Below are positions 58,694 to 64,000 of a stretch of DNA of 64,000 nt, piece by piece (the first letter of the stretch is position 1; every line of letters begins with the position of its first letter). The translations under genes and the position numbers were made by a program. Under the pieces are notes generated by a model. That model was not told the origin of the DNA. It searched no databases and saw only the letters and a program-made list of their open reading frames with translations. Source of the stretch: CALBPI01 sp038524795 (GTDB taxonomy: Bacteria > Pseudomonadota > Gammaproteobacteria > Steroidobacterales > Woeseiaceae); NCBI GenBank assembly GCA_038524795.1, contig JBCBIJ010000002.1:310001-374000 (forward strand), in the 5' to 3' direction.

Positions 58694-59397
58694 CGGACCG
58701 CATGAACGAGCAACAGCGCATCGCAGACTGGTTCGACGCCACCTACCGGCGTAAGGGCGAACGCTACCTGCGCCCGCTTCGCGCCTACTACGTGTTCCTC
58801 GAACTGCTCGCGGTGAAGACTGACACACGCCTGCTGGACATCGCCTGTGGCCTGGGGCGACTGCTCGAGGCGGCTGCTACCTATGGCGTAACGGGCACAG
58901 GCATCGATATTTCACCCGTCGCGATCGCAGCGGCACAGCGGAAATTGCCCGAAGCCAAGCTCGTGGTCGGCAATGCCGAGCAGCTGCCCTTCGCCGATGC
59001 GAGTTTCGATGTCGTGACTTGTCTCGGTTCGCTCGAGCGCATGATGGATCGCCCACAGGTGCTCCGGGAAATGCGACGTGTGGGCAGCGCCGATGCACGC
59101 TTCTGCCTGCTCGTGAGAAATTCGGCGACACTGGGTTTTCGCTGGCTCACGGGCTCGCGCGATCAGCGTCGTCGTCGCGGACATCAGGACGCCGACTCGC
59201 TCGCCAACTGGCGCGAGCTTTTTGAACACACAGGCTTTGAGATCGTCGACGTACTGCCCGATCAGTATCCCTTACACCGACGCAAGCACTGGCAACGGCT
59301 CGGCCTCGGGCGCGTCGACTTCAAGGCGCCGATCCGGCCTGACGGCCCCATCGATGGCGCCAATGAATTCCTGTTCATCCTGAAGCACGCCTCGTGA
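58690..59397 (+). CDS. Class I SAM-dependent methyltransferase (first of two)
   Basis: This 235-residue protein has a Rossmann methyltransferase fold with motif I LLDIACGLGRLLEAA, motif II GIDISPVAI and the post-motif region LPFADASFDVVTCLGSLERM. A GTG start overlaps the previous stop. The following gene is a second class I methyltransferase. The acceptor is unknown; the cluster suggests a glycan, sugar or lipid. Confidence 0.87.
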   Translation: MTDRMNEQQRIADWFDATYRRKGERYLRPLRAYYVFLELLAVKTDTRLLDIACGLGRLLEAAATYGVTGTGIDISPVAIAAAQRKLPEAKLVVGNAEQLPFADASFDVVTCLGSLERMMDRPQVLREMRRVGSADARFCLLVRNSATLGFRWLTGSRDQRRRRGHQDADSLANWRELFEHTGFEIVDVLPDQYPLHRRKHWQRLGLGRVDFKAPIRPDGPIDGANEFLFILKHAS

Positions 59398-60167
59398 ATC
59401 GCCAGCAGGTTGCGTCGGTCTATGATCGACTGGTCGCATTCGAGGCGCCGCGTCACGGCGGCACCTACCCGGTGCACAAGAAGCTGGACCTGCCCGATGG
59501 GAAGGACGTTTACGACCTCGTGGCAGAAGGCGTCGCGGTGGCGCCCGGTGCGATAATTCTCGACGCCGGCTGCGGCACGGGGTTTGGCACATCGCGACTC
59601 GCGCAACGCCTCCGCCGGGAAGCCCTGGGTATCAGCCTCAGCGAGCCCGAGGTTACGCAGGCGCGCGCCGGCGCGGGCACGGGCGCCGTGCACTTTGCGG
59701 TGCAGAGTTTTGACGAGGTGGACGTGCAGGCGTACGGGCTTATCGTTGCCGTGGAGTCACTCAAGCACAGTGCCAACCTTGCGCGCAGCATCCGCCACCT
59801 TATTGAGGGCTTGCAGCCCGGGGCCTCGCTCGTGGTCGTTGACGACGTCCTGACGGGCGCACCCGATCCCGAGCGCCTACGACGACTCGAGGCGGCGTGG
59901 GCTCTGGCCTGTGTGTACCGGGAATCGGACTTCATTGACGCACACCCCACGATCACCTGCGAAATTGAAGACCTGACGCCCTGGACGCGCCGAGTGTCGC
60001 TGCCACGCCTTTGGCTGCGACGCGCACTGCTCGCGGCCGCTTCCGCCGTCCGCCCCGGCGTGCGTGAGCTCGCCCCGATTTACGCCGCTGGATTTGACCT
60101 CGACACCCTCTACCGACGGGGGCACATGCGCTACCTCATGATGCGCTGGACCGCACCAGGCTCATGA
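59394..60167 (+). CDS. Class I SAM-dependent methyltransferase (second of two)
   Basis: This 257-residue protein has motif I ILDAGCGTGFGTSRLAQ and a Ser/Thr-rich segment before GLIVAVESLKHSANLARSI. Its C-terminal basic region and order differ from the first copy, so it is not a recent duplicate. The start overlaps the previous stop. It closely resembles the methyltransferases of polyketide/terpenoid clusters only in the generic fold; the substrate is not identifiable. Confidence 0.85.
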   Translation: MNRQQVASVYDRLVAFEAPRHGGTYPVHKKLDLPDGKDVYDLVAEGVAVAPGAIILDAGCGTGFGTSRLAQRLRREALGISLSEPEVTQARAGAGTGAVHFAVQSFDEVDVQAYGLIVAVESLKHSANLARSIRHLIEGLQPGASLVVVDDVLTGAPDPERLRRLEAAWALACVYRESDFIDAHPTITCEIEDLTPWTRRVSLPRLWLRRALLAAASAVRPGVRELAPIYAAGFDLDTLYRRGHMRYLMMRWTAPGS

Positions 60168-61846
60168 TCAGCGCGCTGCTCTGGCTCGCCGCAATCAATG
60201 TGGCCTGTTTCCTGCCCCACTACCTGCTCAACTTCCGGGAGCGTCCCAACCCATTTGAGTTCCTGCGGCCCAGTCACGCCTCCGACAATCGGGGCATCAA
60301 ACTGCTCTACTCGAAGCTGCCCTTCTCCGATCCGTTCCGGATCAATTTCGACGTGACAACCGGCGTGCTGCTGGCTGGCTTCCTGGGCTGGCAGGGTGGC
60401 GTCGCCCAGGTCGTTCTGGCCACGGTGCTCTGGTTTGGCTTCATCGAAATCACCTACACGAGTGTCATGCAGGCCGTGTTCAAACGGCCGCCCGTGCTTG
60501 GCAGTGACCTGGCACTGCTTACGGCAGGCGTATCGATCGTGCGTGGCCGGCTGACGGGCATCGTGGCAGGACTCTTACTCACACTCAGCCTGCTGGCCTG
60601 GGCGAGCTACAGCATCATGGGCGCTCTGCTCAGCGCAATGCCGAGCGGCAACGTGTTGTTGCTCGTCGTTGCCGTCGCGCTGCTGCCGCCCTGCCTTTAC
60701 AACCTGCGTCGCTACCCCTACCAGAAAGTCATCTACCGAAGTGTGTACTCGCCGACGCTGCATTTTGCGCGCAACCTTGAGGTCGGGCGTGGCTATCAGC
60801 GGATGATCAATGAGGACGCCGCGCACTTCGCCGCACTGAACCGGTTCGGCGGGCTCACACTGCGAGACGCACCCAACATCGTGTTCGTGTGCATCGAGTC
60901 CTACGGCGGCGTGGTGTACACGCAGCCAGCGCTGCGCGCGCGACTCGCCCCGGCAATCGAACGATTCGACTCGCAGCGGCAAGCCGCCGGCCTGCACGTC
61001 GCCTCCGTGCTGTCCGAAGCGCCGCTCTTCACGGGCGGCTCGTGGCTCAGTTACACGACGTTTACCTATGGGCTGCGCATCGACAACCTCGTGCTTTACG
61101 ACAGATTGTTCGCGCCCGACAGTGCGTTCGCAGCCTACGAGTCGGTATTCCATGTGCTGCGCCGCAATGGCTACCGCAACCACCTGCTGGGTCCGTTGGG
61201 CGGCGTCGCCGCACATGATGTGGACTGGGACCGCATCCAGCGCAACTTTCAGGCCGACGTGATGATCGATTTCGACGGCCTCGACTATGCCGGGCCCACG
61301 TTGCCCTACATGGGGCTTGCGCACCGCTTCGCCCCGCCCGACCAATACGCGCTCAACGCCGCGTACGAGCGTGCGCGGGCGAGTGGCGCGCCCTTCTCAC
61401 TGTTCTTTTTGACGCTCAACTCCCACTTTCCGTTCGACGCACCCGCTGCGAAGGTCGACGACTGGCGCGCGCTCAACGACCAAGACCTGTCGCTTGACAT
61501 CGACCAGAGCGCCGAATCTGACACGACCTCGCGCTACGTCGCTGCGATGCGCTACGAGCTGGATGTGGTTACGGATTTCGTCGCGGACCATGCGGCCGAC
61601 GACACGGTGTTCGTCGTCTTCGGTGATCATCAGCCGCCATTTGTTGCGACGGACGACATGGGTGTCACCACGCCTGTGCACATTCTGTCTCGCGACGCCG
61701 AACTCGTCGCGCAATTCGTCGATGGCGGTTACGTGGACGGCCTGGCGCCGGAGACCGACAACACGACGCGACATGAGGACTTTATGCCCTTGTTCCTCGA
61801 CGCCATGGCACGTCGCTACGGGCACACGCCCGAGGAGCCCTCATGA
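60164..61846 (+). CDS. LTA synthase-like sulfatase-fold membrane protein
   Basis: This 560-residue protein has four to five N-terminal transmembrane helices (to about residue 190) and a large extracytoplasmic alkaline-phosphatase-superfamily domain. Metal/nucleophile elements visible are VFVCIESYGG, the Ser/Thr-rich TGGSWLSYTTF region, and VFGDHQPPF late in the domain. Relatives (LtaS, OpgB, eptA-like) transfer phosphoglycerol or phosphoethanolamine. With a CDP-alcohol enzyme in the same cluster, a polymer or glycan modification by phospho-alcohol is plausible. Confidence 0.86.
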   Translation: MISALLWLAAINVACFLPHYLLNFRERPNPFEFLRPSHASDNRGIKLLYSKLPFSDPFRINFDVTTGVLLAGFLGWQGGVAQVVLATVLWFGFIEITYTSVMQAVFKRPPVLGSDLALLTAGVSIVRGRLTGIVAGLLLTLSLLAWASYSIMGALLSAMPSGNVLLLVVAVALLPPCLYNLRRYPYQKVIYRSVYSPTLHFARNLEVGRGYQRMINEDAAHFAALNRFGGLTLRDAPNIVFVCIESYGGVVYTQPALRARLAPAIERFDSQRQAAGLHVASVLSEAPLFTGGSWLSYTTFTYGLRIDNLVLYDRLFAPDSAFAAYESVFHVLRRNGYRNHLLGPLGGVAAHDVDWDRIQRNFQADVMIDFDGLDYAGPTLPYMGLAHRFAPPDQYALNAAYERARASGAPFSLFFLTLNSHFPFDAPAAKVDDWRALNDQDLSLDIDQSAESDTTSRYVAAMRYELDVVTDFVADHAADDTVFVVFGDHQPPFVATDDMGVTTPVHILSRDAELVAQFVDGGYVDGLAPETDNTTRHEDFMPLFLDAMARRYGHTPEEPS

Positions 61847-63318
61847 GCGGCGCAGCCGGCGGATTCTGGCAGTCGCTCCTGACTTACGCCGGGCTCGACG
61901 CCCTGCGCCGCGCGAGCTTTGTCGTCCTGCTGCCCGTGTATCTCGTTTACCTGGCACCCGATGCGCTCGGCGCACTCGTGCTCTACAACCTCATGGCCGC
62001 ACTCGTTGCGATCGTGGCCAATGGCCGGCTCGATGCCGCCATGCGTCGCTTGTATTTTGACTACGATACGGCTGCCGAGCAGGAACAGTACTTGTCGCTG
62101 CTGTTCAGCGGGTCGCTCGCTTTGATCGTGGCAAGCCTCGGCGTGATGTGTCTTCTCGGGCCCTCGCTTTACAGCACCGTGTTTCCAAATGACGCGATCC
62201 GCTTTTTCCCGCTCGGTATCATCGCGCTTGCAACAGCCTGCGCCAACGCGGCGTTGTTGCCCTTATTCGCGTTCCTGCGCAACCGGCGCGCGCTGCGGGA
62301 GTATTCGGGCTACTCACTATTCCTGATCATCGCCAATCTCGCACTGCAGGTCGTATTGATCGTGCCGTTCGGGTGGGGCCTGCGCGGTGCGCTTGTCGGC
62401 GCCTTGCTGCCGCCCATCACGCTGCTTGTCGTACTGTTCACCACCCGACGCCGTCGGCTGCTGCGTCGACCCGACTGGTCGGCACTCGCACCATCGATCC
62501 GCTTTTCATTGCCGCTCATTGCGTTCGCGTGGCTTTACCTGTTCGAGTCACGGCTCGACCGCATCGCGCTCGCGCAGTACTTCGATCTCAATACCGTGGG
62601 GGGCTATGGCTTGCTGGCCGCGCTGCTGGGCGTGTGCGGCATGCTGCTGAACGCACTGGACGCGAGCATCCGCCCCTGGCTGTACACAGCGCTGGGTCAG
62701 GCAGAGCAACAAGCGCACCATGCCGTCCAGGTGTTTGGCGGCCTCTACATCGCGACGGGTCTGCTGGTGCTCGCGCTCGTGGCCCTGGTCGGGTCGACGC
62801 TGGGCCTGCTCACGCGCGATGACACGTATTTGCAGGTTCGCGCCTGGCTGCCGCTGGGCGTCACGGCGCTCGTGCCCATGCTGTTTACGCGTTTCTGGGG
62901 GCTGCTTTACCTATACGCAGGACGTACCGTGCGACTCACGTTGTGGACGCTGTGCCGCACGATTGTGACAATCGGCCTGTTAATCGCTTTGACGCCCCGC
63001 TACGGGGTACCCGGTGTCCTCATCGCCCTGCTCGTTTCGCAATGTGCCAATGCCCTGATCTTCCGCGTTGAACTGGCTCGGCTCTCAATGGTGCCTAGTG
63101 GCGATTCCGGGCCCGTCATTCAGGCCGCCGCCTTTGTGGCCGTGATCTGGAGCGCCTGGCTCATCATCGACTCGGCCTACCCGGTTCTCTGGGGCGGCGT
63201 ACAGTGCCTGTCGGTCGGCATTCTGCTCGCCCTGTCGAATAGAACCGCGGTCAAGCAACTGCGCGCGATCGTTGATGCGCATGCACCGGCGGCAAAGCCC
63301 AACGGGGTCGCGTCGTGA
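61843..63318 (+). CDS. Polysaccharide flippase (Wzx/MATE-like)
   Basis: This 491-residue integral membrane protein has 12-14 helices and few charged loops, resembling oligosaccharide flippases that move lipid-linked units across the inner membrane. ATG overlaps the previous stop (ATGA) and the stop overlaps the next GTG. Its presence among glycosyl- and methyltransferases supports export of a lipid-linked oligosaccharide or polymer. Confidence 0.83.
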   Translation: MSGAAGGFWQSLLTYAGLDALRRASFVVLLPVYLVYLAPDALGALVLYNLMAALVAIVANGRLDAAMRRLYFDYDTAAEQEQYLSLLFSGSLALIVASLGVMCLLGPSLYSTVFPNDAIRFFPLGIIALATACANAALLPLFAFLRNRRALREYSGYSLFLIIANLALQVVLIVPFGWGLRGALVGALLPPITLLVVLFTTRRRRLLRRPDWSALAPSIRFSLPLIAFAWLYLFESRLDRIALAQYFDLNTVGGYGLLAALLGVCGMLLNALDASIRPWLYTALGQAEQQAHHAVQVFGGLYIATGLLVLALVALVGSTLGLLTRDDTYLQVRAWLPLGVTALVPMLFTRFWGLLYLYAGRTVRLTLWTLCRTIVTIGLLIALTPRYGVPGVLIALLVSQCANALIFRVELARLSMVPSGDSGPVIQAAAFVAVIWSAWLIIDSAYPVLWGGVQCLSVGILLALSNRTAVKQLRAIVDAHAPAAKPNGVAS

Positions 63319-64000
63319 TACTCGACGAGACGCTTTGGCAGCAGATGCTGGCGCTGCGACAGCAGGCTGCGGGCATCACCGGCCCCGACCGTTGCGTGTG
63401 TTGCACCCCCACGTCGCTTACCGCAACGGATACGACACACATCGACGCCCGAACCCGCGCGGTGATCTGCTGCTCGCCGCAGGCGCCGAGTGGCTGGCAG
63501 TGCGAGACGCTCCTCGAGGCGCGACTCTGGCTCTGGACACGACCCGACTGCGAGCCGGCGTTGCGCCAGGCGCTGCGTATTTATGCCCCGCTGGCACTCG
63601 CGTCCTGGGTCTCGGCAGACCAGTCCTTCGTGCTCGTGCACATGGCGCAGTCGCTTGACGGGCGCGTTTCCACGGTGGCCGGGCACAGCCAGTGGATCGG
63701 CAACGAGGACAACCTGCAGCACGCGCATCGGCTGCGCGCACTGGTGGACGGCGTGCTCGTGGGCGGTAAAACGGCGATCCAGGACAAGCCCCGCCTCAAC
63801 GTGCGACGCGTGAGCGGCAACGATCCAGTCCGCATCCTGCTGAGCGACAGTGAAACGGCACTCGAGGCCCTGCCGCGTGTGCCCGGTATGCGCACGCTTG
63901 TACTGCGCTCGCGCGCTTGCGAAATCCGCGACGCCGAGCAGAGTGATCATGAGGTGCTGCCGTGCACGCGGCGCGACGGCACCATCGATGTGCCTGAGCT
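63315..64000 (+). CDS. RibD C-terminal (reductase)-like protein, cut by the window end
   Basis: This is an open frame of 228 codons running off the edge. After a Cys-rich ~95-residue N-terminal part of unknown type, the RibD_C/dihydrofolate-reductase-like fold appears: LVHMAQSLDGRVST, SQWIGNEDN, LRALVDGVLVGGKTAIQDKPRLNVR. There is no cytidine-deaminase HAE/PCxxC pair, so it is not a full RibD. GTG 63315 overlaps the flippase stop. A reductase acting on a ribose-like or other substrate for the cluster product is possible. Confidence 0.78.
   Translation, partial: MILDETLWQQMLALRQQAAGITGPDRCVCCTPTSLTATDTTHIDARTRAVICCSPQAPSGWQCETLLEARLWLWTRPDCEPALRQALRIYAPLALASWVSADQSFVLVHMAQSLDGRVSTVAGHSQWIGNEDNLQHAHRLRALVDGVLVGGKTAIQDKPRLNVRRVSGNDPVRILLSDSETALEALPRVPGMRTLVLRSRACEIRDAEQSDHEVLPCTRRDGTIDVPE

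Noticed and set aside
1..64000. Insertion sequences, prophage or CRISPR arrays
   Set aside because: No transposase, integrase, phage structural gene or regularly spaced direct repeats were found by reading both strands.

Overview
The window looks like chromosomal DNA of a GC-rich gammaproteobacterium. The evidence is the class-typical blocks: nrdR-ribD-ribE-ribBA-ribH-nusB-thiL-pgpA, parE-parC, EpmA with EF-P, FimV- and FimX-like polarity proteins, a single-chain PurL and a DUF1820 gene. A light-harvesting operon (about 49.0-51.6 kb) adds that it is probably an anoxygenic phototroph, perhaps an aerobic one. I cannot name the genus. I see no tRNA, rRNA, CRISPR array, prophage or insertion sequence.

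Layout. 1-2.8 kb: a tightly overlapping plus-strand run (probable SCO tail, PCuAC copper chaperone, psd, epmA, free methionine sulfoxide reductase) converging on efp. 3.6-7.6 kb: a degenerate REC-PAS-GGDEF-EAL protein of FimX type followed by a FimV-like polar hub. 7.6-12.3 kb: parE-parC, then xseB. 12.3-13.6 kb: a Ser/Thr kinase fused to a cyclic-nucleotide-binding domain. 13.6-20.8 kb: the riboflavin/thiamine/NusB/PgpA operon with glyA and nrdR at its head, divergent from ettA. 22.6-27.6 kb: a zinc-ribbon protein, purL and DUF1820. 27.8-34.3 kb: an orphan FHA/TagH-like protein, a serine hydrolase, envelope proteins and a Met/His-rich group that may handle copper. 34.3-41 kb: the conserved MoxR-DUF58-DUF4350-DUF4129-SpoIIM-RDD operon. 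41-49 kb: hydrolases, small zinc proteins, a GAF-GGDEF-EAL protein and hypotheticals.

49.0-52.7 kb is the most interesting part. Two very short genes encode LH2-type beta and alpha antenna polypeptides (pucB, pucA). They are followed by two mRNA hairpins, a PucC-family assembly transporter and, one nucleotide after the pucC stop, an atypical peptide deformylase. The formylated or carboxylated alpha-Met1 is the B800 bacteriochlorophyll ligand in known LH2 structures, so a deformylase homologue inside a puc operon suggests dedicated N-terminal processing of the antenna. The puc promoter carries one perfect and one near-perfect PpsR/CrtJ box. Two further perfect boxes flank the predicted promoter of the neighbouring gene, an uncharacterised repeat protein that is therefore probably light/oxygen co-regulated. 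Alpha residues 44-45 are Phe-Phe, which predicts a blue-shifted (B800-820-like) antenna.

52.7-56.3 kb: two tandem hybrid histidine kinases. 56.4-64 kb: an overlapping plus-strand cluster (CDP-alcohol phosphotransferase, glycosyltransferase, three methyltransferases, LTA-synthase-like phosphotransferase, flippase, RibD-reductase-like protein cut by the window edge). It may make or decorate a surface polymer or a lipid.
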